A stretch of DNA of 64,000 bases. Origin: Methylophaga sp. (GTDB lineage: Bacteria > Pseudomonadota > Gammaproteobacteria > Nitrosococcales > Methylophagaceae). The notes under the pieces were generated by a model. It was not told the DNA's origin and ran no database searches. It was given only the letters and a program-made list of their open reading frames with translations. The stretch covers positions 1-64,000 of the forward strand of contig JASBUF010000041.1 in the NCBI GenBank assembly GCA_030148085.1, in the 5' to 3' direction. The position numbers and the translations under genes were made by a program. Below are positions 29,191 to 38,797 of this stretch, one piece after another. The number at the start of each line of letters is the position of its first letter. Within the stretch, counting starts at the first letter, position 1.

Positions 29191-29331
29191 AATGTGCCCT
29201 TACCTATGTATTTGAGCGCACACTAACTAATTAATATTGCAGCGTGATTAACTTTTTATTGCAGAATCATGACGTAAGCGTCGCCAGAACACTGTCGTAT
29301 AATCAACGTCTGCCGCAAAACAGAGAGCAAT

Positions 29332-31371
29332 ATGAGCAATCCATTACTTGAAAATTACACCTTGCCGCCGTTTTCCCAAATCAAACCGGAACACGTTGAG
29401 CCTGCCGTCACCCAGGCGATCAATAAGGCGAGGGAAGCGGTCAATGCGCTGCTGACCAATATTGCTCAGCCCACATGGGCTACGCTGGTGGAGCCGATGG
29501 AAGACATCGAAGCCAGTATCGATCAGGTCTGGTCTCCGGTCAGCCATATGAACTCTGTGGTCAACTCCGAAGAACTGCGAAAAGCCTACAACGCCTGCCT
29601 GCCGATGCTGAGCGAATTTGGTACCGAGCTTGGACAGAACGAAGACCTGTACCGTGCCTATAAGGCACTGGCCGACAGCGAGGCTTATAAAGAGCTGGAT
29701 ACCGCGCAGAAAAAAGTCATTGATAATGCGATTCGTGATTTCCGTTTGTCCGGTGTCGAACTGCCAGCGGCAGAGCGTGATAAATATAAAAAGATCACGC
29801 AGAAGCTGACTGAGCTCAGCGCCAAGTTTGAAGAAAACCTGCTTGATGCTACCCATGCCTGGAAAAAACACATCACCGACGAGGCGATGTTGTCCGGCTT
29901 GCCGCCTTCGACCATTGCCATGGCCGAACAGTTTGCCAAACGTGATGAGGTCGAAGGCTGGGTGTTTACGCTGGATTTTCCGTCCTACATGCCAGTGATG
30001 TCCTACGCCGACAACCGTGAACTGCGTGAAGAAATGTACACGGCGTTTGCGACCAAAGCCTCCGATCAGGGTCCAAATGCCGGTAAGTGGGATAACACCG
30101 AAGTGATGGCCGATATTCTCAAGCTGCGTCATGAACTGGCACAGTTACTCGGTTTCGCTAACCATGCCGAACGTTCGCTGGCCACCAAAATGGCGCAAAA
30201 TCCAGAGCAAGTACTGGATTTCCTCAATGATCTGGCTTTGCGTAGTAAACCGATTGCCGAGAACGAGTTTGAAGAACTCAAGGCCTATGCCAAAGAAACG
30301 GCCGATATGTACGAACTGGAAGCTTGGGACGTCACCTATTTCGCCGAAAAACTGCGTCAGCAGCGTTATTCGATTTCGCAGGAAGAACTGAAGCCGTACT
30401 TCCCAGAAGACAGAGTCGTCAACGGCCTTTTTGCTGTGGTCAACCGCTTATATGGTCTCGAAATCAGCGAACGTAAGGATGTCGATACCTGGCATAAAGA
30501 CGTACGTTTCTTTGATATTCATGATGCGCAGGGCGAACTGCGCGGCCAGTTCTACCTCGATCTGTATGCACGTCAGCACAAGCGCGGTGGAGCATGGATG
30601 GACGAATGTCTGGTGCGTCGTAAAACCCAGAGCGGCATTCAGACGCCGGTGGCTTTCCTGACCTGTAACTTCTCTGAACCGGTCGGTGATAAGCCTGCTC
30701 TGTTTACCCATGATGAAGTCACCACGCTGTTCCATGAGTTTGGTCACGGCCTGCATCATATGTTGACCAAGATCGACTACGCCGGTGTATCGGGTATTAA
30801 CGGTGTCGCCTGGGATGCGGTCGAACTGCCCAGTCAATTTATGGAAAACTGGTGCTGGGAACGCGAAGCGCTGGATTTGATTGCCGGTCACTATGAAACT
30901 GGCGAAGCGCTGCCGGATGAGCTTTACAGCAAGATGATCGCAGCACGTAACTTCCAGTCGGCGATGATGATGCTCAGACAAATCGAGTTCTCCTTGTTCG
31001 ATTTCCGTTTACATCTTGAATATGACCCGAACGGCGGCGATCAGGTCGAGAAAATCCTTAATGAAGTGCGTAACAAGGTCGCCGTGGTCAAACCGCCTAA
31101 GTTCAACCGTTTTGCTCACAGCTTCGGTCATATCTTTGCCGGTGGTTATGCGGCGGGTTATTACAGCTACAAATGGGCGGAAGTCTTGTCTGCCGATGCC
31201 TTCTCCAAGTTTGAAGAAAACGGCATTTTTGATCGTGAGACCGGTGTGGAATTCTTAAACAATATTCTGGAAAAAGGTGGCTCCAAAGAACCGATGGAAC
31301 TGTTTATCGCCTTCCGCGGCCGTGAGCCACAAATTGACGCCTTGCTGAGACATTCAGGCATTGCCGCCTAA
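29332..31371 (+). CDS. prlC: oligopeptidase A (M3 family)
   Basis: TTLFHEFGHGLHHMLT zinc motif; full-length 679 aa. Confidence 0.95.
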   Translation: MSNPLLENYTLPPFSQIKPEHVEPAVTQAINKAREAVNALLTNIAQPTWATLVEPMEDIEASIDQVWSPVSHMNSVVNSEELRKAYNACLPMLSEFGTELGQNEDLYRAYKALADSEAYKELDTAQKKVIDNAIRDFRLSGVELPAAERDKYKKITQKLTELSAKFEENLLDATHAWKKHITDEAMLSGLPPSTIAMAEQFAKRDEVEGWVFTLDFPSYMPVMSYADNRELREEMYTAFATKASDQGPNAGKWDNTEVMADILKLRHELAQLLGFANHAERSLATKMAQNPEQVLDFLNDLALRSKPIAENEFEELKAYAKETADMYELEAWDVTYFAEKLRQQRYSISQEELKPYFPEDRVVNGLFAVVNRLYGLEISERKDVDTWHKDVRFFDIHDAQGELRGQFYLDLYARQHKRGGAWMDECLVRRKTQSGIQTPVAFLTCNFSEPVGDKPALFTHDEVTTLFHEFGHGLHHMLTKIDYAGVSGINGVAWDAVELPSQFMENWCWEREALDLIAGHYETGEALPDELYSKMIAARNFQSAMMMLRQIEFSLFDFRLHLEYDPNGGDQVEKILNEVRNKVAVVKPPKFNRFAHSFGHIFAGGYAAGYYSYKWAEVLSADAFSKFEENGIFDRETGVEFLNNILEKGGSKEPMELFIAFRGREPQIDALLRHSGIAA

Positions 31372-31374
31372 AAC

Positions 31375-31402
31375 AAAAAAGGGCCGAAAGGCCCTTTTTT
31401 TA
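31375..31402 (+). terminator. terminator after prlC
   Basis: AAAAAAGGGCCgaaaGGCCCTTTTTTT. Confidence 0.85.
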
Positions 31403-31418
31403 TGTGTTTAACTACACT

Positions 31419-31835
31419 CTAGCCATTCATGCACATTTGAACAGATTGCTGTGCATTCTGAATCATATTGGTCACGGCTGCTTCCGAAATCTTGCCAGCT
31501 TCTATGTCTTGTTTCAGTTGTGCATTCAATGCCTGAGTTGTAGCGTCAACTGCTGCGCCACCAGCCACTGGTAAAATTGCCAGTTCGCGATACTGCTCTG
31601 GGAAATTGCTCAGCCCTTCAAGCTGGCACCCCGCCATTTTAACCACATAGGCATCCGCTTCTGCCTGAACGGCTTTGCCACTCATATCTGGACGTTGGCT
31701 GCTCAACTGTTTCATCACCAACGGTTTCAGCTGCTTGGTGTATTCGAGTTTGTAGTTTTCCTGATCCTGAGCTTCGATAGCCACCGCCTGTTGAGCTAAG
31801 AAAAGGCATGGCAAAAGCAGTAACACATTTTTCAT
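31419..31835 (-). CDS. secreted hypothetical protein
   Basis: ORF track; signal peptide MKNVLLLLPCLFLAQQAVA. Confidence 0.65.
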   Translation of the reverse strand: MKNVLLLLPCLFLAQQAVAIEAQDQENYKLEYTKQLKPLVMKQLSSQRPDMSGKAVQAEADAYVVKMAGCQLEGLSNFPEQYRELAILPVAGGAAVDATTQALNAQLKQDIEAGKISEAAVTNMIQNAQQSVQMCMNG

Positions 31836-31952
31836 TGGTCTCTCCGGGTTTATTTAGCCCTGATCTTGTGTCAGGGTGCATCAAAAAAAGTCGTTCACGC
31901 ACTGTAACGGTTAATGAGCCATGAATCCAGTCTCCAGCTAAAAGGCAATAAA

Positions 31953-31976
31953 AAAGGGCACCGACGAGCCCTTTTA
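31953..31976 (-). terminator. terminator downstream of the DksA/TraR-like gene
   Basis: AAAAGGGC...GCCCTTTT stem. Confidence 0.7.
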
Positions 31977-31992
31977 GGTGAATGGATAACGC

Positions 31993-32271
31993 TCAGCGCA
32001 ATTGGCTGTCCTTACTGCCGCGACGGTTGAACAGGCCGGCGGCCTTGTTTGCACGGTCGATTTCTTCCTGACAATGCACGCAAAAACGGACGCCGGGAAT
32101 GGCCTGACGACGTGCTTCTGGGATTTTCGCTTCACATTCCTCGCAGTGAGTCAGGCTTTCGCCTTTTGGCAGACGTGAGCGCGCCTGTTGAATTGCATCT
32201 TCAACGCTGGCATCTATTTGATCTTGTACTGCCCCGTCACGGGACCAACCTCCAGCCATAACAACCTCCAA
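31993..32271 (-). CDS. DksA/TraR-type C4 zinc-finger protein (YbiI-like)
   Basis: CEECEAKIPEARRQAIPGVRFCVHCQEEID. Confidence 0.88.
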   Translation of the reverse strand: MEVVMAGGWSRDGAVQDQIDASVEDAIQQARSRLPKGESLTHCEECEAKIPEARRQAIPGVRFCVHCQEEIDRANKAAGLFNRRGSKDSQLR

Positions 32272-32508
32272 ATGACTGTTTTCACGATAGTTTAATTATA
32301 GAGTAAAGATTGGGGTTGGAAGTTCTTATATCAAGTGGGGTTTAGCTACAGAGCTTGGCTTTAAACTCTGATATTGATCGCTGCCGCGAGGCGTTCATTT
32401 ATTTTTGTTCGCTCAGAATAAACGAACCCAACATCAGGGGCACCTTGTGCTGGCCTTTTATGGTTCGTTGTTTTGGTCAAACAAAAAATGAACTTGTGAA
32501 CCTCAAGT

Positions 32509-32820
32509 TCACAAATCTAGTTGCCCGTCCCTTGACTCTTGCTCTTTGAAATACTTGAGCAAACTATCAAGACCTTCACCTGCAGTGTTATCAGGAATAG
32601 TCCATTCATTTGTTTCTGAATCATGGAGTGCATAAACATCTGGTAGGCCTGTATCAACAGTTATTGGGCTTGCGAAGGCGCTATCATGTTCTTCATTGTA
32701 TTCAACTCGCCATGCAATGACCGGTGTTGAGTACAGATCAACAATTTTATCGTCATCAGTTACTGGTTCAATCATATAAAGCGGGCGCGAGTTACTGATA
32801 ATAGATACTTTATTTTCCAT
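32509..32820 (-). CDS. hypothetical protein (103 aa)
   Basis: ORF track with an RBS-like aaggaggc upstream. Confidence 0.6.
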   Translation of the reverse strand: MENKVSIISNSRPLYMIEPVTDDDKIVDLYSTPVIAWRVEYNEEHDSAFASPITVDTGLPDVYALHDSETNEWTIPDNTAGEGLDSLLKYFKEQESRDGQLDL

Positions 32821-33040
32821 GCGAGCCTCCTTGGGAATAGAGAGTAATGATGGACTGAAGCTAGTATATTTAGATGCTGCTATCGTCTACCAATGTATGT
32901 AGGCAATATCTTGCATTTATACATTGTTACGGTGAACACAGAGATGTTTATTCTGATGATTTAGATAAATAGGTTTTTTTATCAAATACTATAGCTAGCT
33001 GCTAAGCTACTCCATACTCAAATAAAAACAACCAACACCC

Positions 33041-34507
33041 ATGAAATATAGCGATCTCCGAGACTTCATCGACGGCCTCGAAAAGCAGGGCGAACTCAAA
33101 CGCATCACTACCGAAGTGGATCCGGCTCTGGAAATGACCGAAATCGCTGACCGGGTATTACGGGCAGGTGGTCCAGCTTTATTATTTGAGAACCCGAAAG
33201 GCTCAAACGTACCGGCTTTATTAAACCTGTTCGGTACACCCAAACGGGTAGCAATGGGCATGGGCGAAGACTCGGTCACCGCTTTACGTGAAGTTGGTAA
33301 GTTGCTGGCTTTCCTAAAAGAGCCTGAACCACCCAAAGGCATGAGAGATGCGTGGGAAAAGCTGCCGATCTTCAAGCAGGTGCTCAATATGGGGCCGAAG
33401 CTGGTGAAAAAGGCTGCCTGTCAGGAAGTCGTGCTGGAGAGGGATGACATTGATCTTGCAAGCTACCCGATTCAACTGTGTTGGCCGGAAGATGCCGCCC
33501 CGCTGATTACCTGGGGGCTGGTGGTGACCCGTGGGCCGCATAAAGAAAGACAAAACTTAGGTATTTACCGTCAGCAGGTGATTGGTAAGAACCGTGTGAT
33601 TATGCGCTGGTTGTCGCATCGTGGCGGCGCCTTGGACTTTAAGGAATGGCAGCAAACGCATCCAGGCGAGCCATTCCCAGTCAGCGTCGTGTTAGGCTGC
33701 GATCCAGCCACTATTCTGGGTGCGGTGACGCCGGTACCAGATACGTTGTCGGAATATGCTTTTGCCGGATTATTGCGTGGCAGTAAGACGGAACTGGTCA
33801 AATGTATCGGCAATGATTTGCAGGTGCCAGCCAATGCGGAAATCGTGCTGGAAGGGCATATTTACCCGGATGATATGGCTCCCGAAGGCCCGTACGGTGA
33901 TCACACTGGTTATTACAACGAGGTGGATAGCTTCCCGGTATTTACCATTGAACGCATTACCCAGCGTAAAGACCCGATTTATCACAGCACCTACACCGGT
34001 CGTCCACCAGATGAACCGGCGATTCTGGGTGTTGCCTTAAACGAAGTGTTTGTGCCGATTCTGCAAAAGCAGTTTCCGGAAATTGTCGATTTCTATCTGC
34101 CGCCGGAAGGCTGTTCCTACCGTATGGCCGTGGTCAGTATGAAGAAGCAATATGCTGGTCATGCCAAGCGGGTAATGATGGGCGTCTGGTCATTTCTACG
34201 GCAATTTATGTATACAAAATTCGTGATCGTCGTCGATGATGATGTGAACGTGCGCGACTGGCAGGATGTGATCTGGGCCATTACCACGCGTATGGATCCG
34301 GCTCGCGATACGACCTTGGTTGAGAATACACCGATTGATTACCTGGATTTTGCCTCGCCGGTATCCGGCCTAGGTTCGAAGATGGGTATGGACGCCACAA
34401 ATAAACTGCCCGGTGAAACCGATCGCGAGTGGGGCAGACCTATCGAAAAAGACCCGGCGGTTACGGAAAAAATTGACGAGATTTGGAATCAACTTGGGCT
34501 GGACTGA
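33041..34507 (+). CDS. ubiD: UbiD family 4-hydroxy-3-polyprenylbenzoate decarboxylase
   Basis: [22 protein letters not shown]...[26 protein letters not shown]. Confidence 0.95.
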   Translation: MKYSDLRDFIDGLEKQGELKRITTEVDPALEMTEIADRVLRAGGPALLFENPKGSNVPALLNLFGTPKRVAMGMGEDSVTALREVGKLLAFLKEPEPPKGMRDAWEKLPIFKQVLNMGPKLVKKAACQEVVLERDDIDLASYPIQLCWPEDAAPLITWGLVVTRGPHKERQNLGIYRQQVIGKNRVIMRWLSHRGGALDFKEWQQTHPGEPFPVSVVLGCDPATILGAVTPVPDTLSEYAFAGLLRGSKTELVKCIGNDLQVPANAEIVLEGHIYPDDMAPEGPYGDHTGYYNEVDSFPVFTIERITQRKDPIYHSTYTGRPPDEPAILGVALNEVFVPILQKQFPEIVDFYLPPEGCSYRMAVVSMKKQYAGHAKRVMMGVWSFLRQFMYTKFVIVVDDDVNVRDWQDVIWAITTRMDPARDTTLVENTPIDYLDFASPVSGLGSKMGMDATNKLPGETDREWGRPIEKDPAVTEKIDEIWNQLGLD

Positions 34508-34562
34508 GTCTGCCTGACAGGCGCAGACTGAAGCTGGGCAGACCTGAGTCAGGGAGTTCAGC

Positions 34563-35141
34563 ATGATTGAAAGCGCCTTATTGCTGTTTCTGGTGATTGA
34601 TCCCTTTGGCAATCTGCCTTTTGTATTGGCTGTGCTCAGTGGCATTGAAAAGTCTCACTATCGTCGGACAATTCTCCGTGAAACCGTGTTGGCCTTGCTG
34701 GTGTTGGTGCTGTTTGCTCTCGCCGGTGAAGCTTTGCTTGGCTACCTCAATATCGAGCATGCGTCATTGATGGTGGCGGGTGGCGTTATCCTGTTTCTGA
34801 TTTCAATGAAGATGATTTTCCAGTCTGCTAAGGATGTGTTTGCCGGCGACTATAGCCACGATTCTTTTTTGTTTCCTATTGCGATTCCGTGTCTGGCTGG
34901 CCCTTCGGCGATTACCACGGTGATGATCCTGCGTTCACAGCAACAGACAGATCTGTGGGGCTTAATGCTGGCTTTGTCGCTGGTGCTGATAGCGACCTTT
35001 ATTGTGTTTCTGCTCGGGCGCAAGATCAGTGATTGGTTGGGTGAGCGAGGCATCCGTGCCGTGGAAAAACTGATGGGTCTGCTGCTCAATCTGGTGGCGG
35101 TGAATATGATGCTGATCGGCGTTCGCGACTTTCTGGCTTAG
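34563..35141 (+). CDS. MarC family integral membrane protein
   Basis: LLFLVIDPFGNLPFVLAVL; FPIAIPCLAGPSAITTVMIL. Confidence 0.88.
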   Translation: MIESALLLFLVIDPFGNLPFVLAVLSGIEKSHYRRTILRETVLALLVLVLFALAGEALLGYLNIEHASLMVAGGVILFLISMKMIFQSAKDVFAGDYSHDSFLFPIAIPCLAGPSAITTVMILRSQQQTDLWGLMLALSLVLIATFIVFLLGRKISDWLGERGIRAVEKLMGLLLNLVAVNMMLIGVRDFLA

Positions 35142-35150
35142 CCAAGCACA

Positions 35151-35546
35151 CTAATTGCCGGCAAAGAAATAACCGGCAATCAGGTAGAAAATATTCAGCG
35201 CCGCCAAGGCCATGATCAGATAGAAGGTGAACTTCATCCCCAGAACACGTCGCTTGCCGTCAGCCTGTTGAAGCGCGGAGGCATGAATAATCCGACCGGT
35301 GAGCAGGGCAATGCCAGCAATGTGAATCAGCCACCACGAGGCACCAGCCCACTCCAGCATGATCATCAGGATCAGAATAATCGGTATGTATTCGGTAGCA
35401 TTGCCCTGAGTACGAATGGCGGCCTGCAGGTCAGCATGACCGCCATCCCCCAGCATGACCCGGTGCAGCCTGCGCAGTTGGATTACGTTCAGTGACAGTT
35501 TCATAATCCATAAAGCACAGAGGCTGGCATACAAGGCAGTAATCAT
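35151..35546 (-). CDS. MAPEG family protein
   Basis: GDGGHADLQAAIRTQGNATEYIPIILILM. Confidence 0.85.
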   Translation of the reverse strand: MITALYASLCALWIMKLSLNVIQLRRLHRVMLGDGGHADLQAAIRTQGNATEYIPIILILMIMLEWAGASWWLIHIAGIALLTGRIIHASALQQADGKRRVLGMKFTFYLIMALAALNIFYLIAGYFFAGN

Positions 35547-35561
35547 CGTTGTACATCGCTC

Positions 35562-36287
35562 CTAGGGTTTTCTGGGAAACAGCATCGGCACGGTTTTTCT
35601 GTAGTGTGTGTAGTCTTCGCCCAGAATGTTTTTCAAGTCATGCTCTTCAAACTGGATGCCGATCAGAATATAAAGCGTGGTCATCAGTGAAAACAAGAGG
35701 TGACCCTGCGTCATTACAGGCGTTGCCCAGAAGGCGATGATAAAGCCGAGCATAATTGGGTGACGAATGAATTTATACAGCGCTCTAGTTTGGAACGGGA
35801 CATGTTCATAAGGGCGATCACGGAGGTGTAACCACACCTGCCGCAGCCCGAATAAATCAAAGTGATTAATCATAAAGGTGGACAGAAAGACAATTATCCA
35901 GCCGAGGGCAAATACCGCCCATATAAGGCTTTGGCCGAGACTGGAGTCGACTTGCCAGACTACGGTGGTCATCGGTTGCCATAGCCAGTAGAGCAGAAAC
36001 AGCAACAGACTGGAGACGATAACGTAAATGCTGCGCTCGATCGGTACCGGCACATATTGGGTAAACCAGCACTTGAAAAACGGCCGTGCCATAAGGCTGT
36101 GCTGTACTGCGAAGGCTCCGAGCAGCAGTAGGTTGATAATCAGGCTACTGACAAGTGCTGACTCAGTTCCGGAATTGATGCTTTTAGGAACAATGATTTC
36201 GGCCAGAAAGCCGATGGCGTATACAAAGGCCAAAAAGAAAACTAAGTAACTGATTACACCGAAGAGAAACGACGTCATTTTGTTCAT
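35562..36287 (-). CDS. MddA-like/NnrU-family membrane methyltransferase (candidate methanethiol S-methyltransferase)
   Basis: QHSLMARPFFKCWFTQYVPVPIERSIYV; STFMINHFDLFGLRQVW; RHPIMLGFIIAFWATPVMTQGHLLF; GIQFEEHDL. Confidence 0.7.
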   Translation of the reverse strand: MNKMTSFLFGVISYLVFFLAFVYAIGFLAEIIVPKSINSGTESALVSSLIINLLLLGAFAVQHSLMARPFFKCWFTQYVPVPIERSIYVIVSSLLLFLLYWLWQPMTTVVWQVDSSLGQSLIWAVFALGWIIVFLSTFMINHFDLFGLRQVWLHLRDRPYEHVPFQTRALYKFIRHPIMLGFIIAFWATPVMTQGHLLFSLMTTLYILIGIQFEEHDLKNILGEDYTHYRKTVPMLFPRKP

Positions 36288-36399
36288 GACAGGCTCCTTC
36301 TTGTAGCTTAGATAATCGGTAAGAGGGATTTATCTGATTGTTTAAACAGATAATTTTACTGTCTACCTGTCAGGGTAAGATGTCAATATCCGGGCAAGT

Positions 36400-36846
36400 T
36401 CAGTTTGAGCTGTGACCGTTGGTATTTTCTTCCACCCAGTGTGCGCCTTCCGGGTTAAATTCCTGCTTCCAGAACGGGGCTCGGTACTTTAGCTCTTCAA
36501 TCAGCCAGTTGCAGGCATCCAGCGCGGCACGGCGGTGAGCCGACCAGCAGGCAATAATCACTATCGCATCACCGGGATAGATATCACCGACCCTATGGAC
36601 GATGAGGCAATCCTGTAAGGGCCACTGTTCACGGGCTTCCTGTTCCAGTTTTTCCAGGTATTGCCCGGTCATGGCCGGATAATGTTCCAGCGTCATTTTG
36701 CTGAGGTTTTGCCGCTCGCTGAAATCACGCATGGTGCCGATAAAGCTCGCTGCCGCGCCAAACTGCCCGTTTTGGCGATGGGCTGCCTGATGCTCGGCAA
36801 TCAGTTGCCAAGGGTCGATATGTTGCTCACTGACCCGACTGGCCAT
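36400..36846 (-). CDS. moaE: molybdopterin synthase catalytic subunit
   Basis: GAAASFIGTMRDF; LEHYPAMTGQYLEKL; HRVGDIYPGDAIVIIACWSAHRRAAL. Confidence 0.94.
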   Translation of the reverse strand: MASRVSEQHIDPWQLIAEHQAAHRQNGQFGAAASFIGTMRDFSERQNLSKMTLEHYPAMTGQYLEKLEQEAREQWPLQDCLIVHRVGDIYPGDAIVIIACWSAHRRAALDACNWLIEELKYRAPFWKQEFNPEGAHWVEENTNGHSSN

Positions 36847-36847
36847 C

Positions 36848-37075
36848 TTAGCCTCCGGTCACCGGCGGGAAGAAAGCGACTTCGTCGCCGTCTTTCACAA
36901 CGGAATCGAACTTGGCATAGTCTAAGTTGATGGCGACCAGCACATTGTCCGGACGCGGTGCGTTGTCGGTCGCCTGAGCCCAGGCATCGCCAGCATTGGA
37001 GGCTGTGGCCAGTTCAACTTCGGCCTTGCCGATTTTTTCACGCAGGCTGGCAAAAAATTTGACTTGAATACTCAT
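36848..37075 (-). CDS. moaD: molybdopterin synthase sulfur carrier subunit
   Basis: MSIQVKFFASLREKIGKAEVEL...GDEVAFFPPVTGG; start revised from the listed 37270. Confidence 0.92.
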   Translation of the reverse strand: MSIQVKFFASLREKIGKAEVELATASNAGDAWAQATDNAPRPDNVLVAINLDYAKFDSVVKDGDEVAFFPPVTGG

Positions 37076-37123
37076 CTGGTTGATCGTTTTAGCGATTTTT
37101 AAATTACTAGGATAACACTTGCG

Positions 37124-37600
37124 ATGTCTGAATTGACGCATTTTAATCAGGCTGGAGAAGCCCATATGGTCGATGTCGGTGGCAAGAAGGTGACCGATCG
37201 CGTTGCCGTCGCGGCGGGCACGATTCAGATGTTGCCTGAGACCTTCAAGCTGATTGAGCAGGGCGGGCATAAAAAAGGTGATGTTCTGGGGATTGCCCGG
37301 GTGGCGGGCATTATGGCGGCAAAGAAAACCGCCGATTTGGTGCCTTTATGTCATCCACTGGCTTTGTCAAAGGTGTCGGTCGAGTTCGCACTGGATGCTG
37401 ACACTCAAGCCGTGCATTGTCAGGCTACCGTTGGTACCAGCGGTCAGACCGGTGTGGAAATGGAGGCGTTGACCGCTGTGCAGGTTGCCTTACTGACGAT
37501 TTACGATATGTGTAAAGCCGTCGATAAGGCTATGGTCATGACTAATATCCGCCTGCTGGAAAAAGCCGGTGGTAAAAGCGGTCATTGGCTTCGCGATTAA
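37124..37600 (+). CDS. moaC: cyclic pyranopterin monophosphate synthase
   Basis: [48 protein letters not shown]. Confidence 0.95.
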   Translation: MSELTHFNQAGEAHMVDVGGKKVTDRVAVAAGTIQMLPETFKLIEQGGHKKGDVLGIARVAGIMAAKKTADLVPLCHPLALSKVSVEFALDADTQAVHCQATVGTSGQTGVEMEALTAVQVALLTIYDMCKAVDKAMVMTNIRLLEKAGGKSGHWLRD

Positions 37601-38677
37601 TTACCTACCGCTAAACACGTCACTGAAGCTGACATAATCACCTGACTGGCGGGTGTCATAACCGGAAAAGCCCACCAGTTTGTCATGAAACTGTTGGCCT
37701 TTGAGTAAGGCGGTGATCTCGCCGACACGGGCATCTTTCATCAAATGACGCGGCACGGCGAGGCAGTAGTGTTCCCATACCAGCGGAATAAATTCCAGAT
37801 TGAACTTGTCGGCCATTGGCGCAATGCCAAAGCCGACATCGGCTGCGCCACTGGCGACCATAGCGGCGACGGCCATATGTGTAAATTCTTCATGGGTGTA
37901 ACCACGAATCTGAGCTGGCTGGATATTGTCTGCCTGCAACAGCTGATCCAGCAGTAAACGTGTTCCCGAATCAGCCTGACGATTGATAAACGTCAGATCA
38001 GGCTGGGTCAAAGAGTGAATGTCCTGAACTTGTTTAGGGTTGCCGTTGGCCACCATCAAGCCCTGATTGCGTTTGACTACATAAATCAGCTGGTGGCTGT
38101 CTTCACTAACCAGATTGAGGTAGTCCTTGGCCAGATGGTGGCCAAGTTCACCGACCGGAATATGAAAACCGGCAATATGGCAGTCGCCATTACGCAATGC
38201 CCGCAGGCTTTCCAGACTGCCGTGAAAATGCAGGTCTAGCTGAAAGTCGGATTGCTGATTGATGAGATCGCGCAGCGTGCCAACAGCGAGGCCATGGCTG
38301 GCAAAGATATTAAAGCCATCGGCATCATCCTGATTGATCAGGGATTCAAATTCGCGTTTGAACTGGGTGGAGAAATTATCCAGCTCAGGGGAAAACGAGG
38401 CGTTCAGCTGACGCTGACCATGCATCAGCTTCTCACCAGCCGGTGCCAGTTTTGCACCACGACCGCGCTCTAGCGTAACTAACGGCTGGCCCAGCAGGCA
38501 TTCCCACTTATTCAGCAAACCCCAAGCGTAACGGTATGACACCTGGATTTTATCGGTGGCTTTTCTCAGAGAGCCTTCCGTTTGCACAGCTTCCAGCATT
38601 TCAAACAATACCTTGTCGATATTGTGCTGCTCACCCAGATGGCTTAACTGCCAGTGGAAATCAATCTTTATATCCAT
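37601..38677 (-). CDS. ModE-N winged-helix regulator fused to PBP-like substrate-binding domain
   Basis: EAVQTEGSLRKATDKIQVSYRYAWGLLNKWE (ModE-type HTH); C-terminal RQADSGTRLLLDQLL...GAADVGFGIAPMA (PBP-like). Confidence 0.82.
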   Translation of the reverse strand: MDIKIDFHWQLSHLGEQHNIDKVLFEMLEAVQTEGSLRKATDKIQVSYRYAWGLLNKWECLLGQPLVTLERGRGAKLAPAGEKLMHGQRQLNASFSPELDNFSTQFKREFESLINQDDADGFNIFASHGLAVGTLRDLINQQSDFQLDLHFHGSLESLRALRNGDCHIAGFHIPVGELGHHLAKDYLNLVSEDSHQLIYVVKRNQGLMVANGNPKQVQDIHSLTQPDLTFINRQADSGTRLLLDQLLQADNIQPAQIRGYTHEEFTHMAVAAMVASGAADVGFGIAPMADKFNLEFIPLVWEHYCLAVPRHLMKDARVGEITALLKGQQFHDKLVGFSGYDTRQSGDYVSFSDVFSGR

Positions 38678-38680
38678 TCT

Positions 38681-38698
38681 TATGAATTCCTATTCATA
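38681..38698. promoter_or_regulatory. perfect inverted repeat, candidate operator for the ModE-PBP regulator
   Basis: TATGAAT-TCCT-ATTCATA, 4 nt upstream of the regulator start codon. Confidence 0.45.
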
Positions 38699-38797
38699 TT
38701 TTGTGCCGTGTTATTCCCGATTATACTGAGATGTATATGAGTTTAAATATGCATATAAAAACATAATCCAGGTATTCAATTAACCAAGGAAATAGCA

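Noticed and set aside
29191-29331. Pho box upstream of the PlcP-like gene
   Set aside because: Only a weak half-match (CGTCAT...TGCAAT) on the minus strand; not convincing
29344-30132. 262-aa minus-strand ORF
   Set aside because: Antisense to prlC; no recognisable domain
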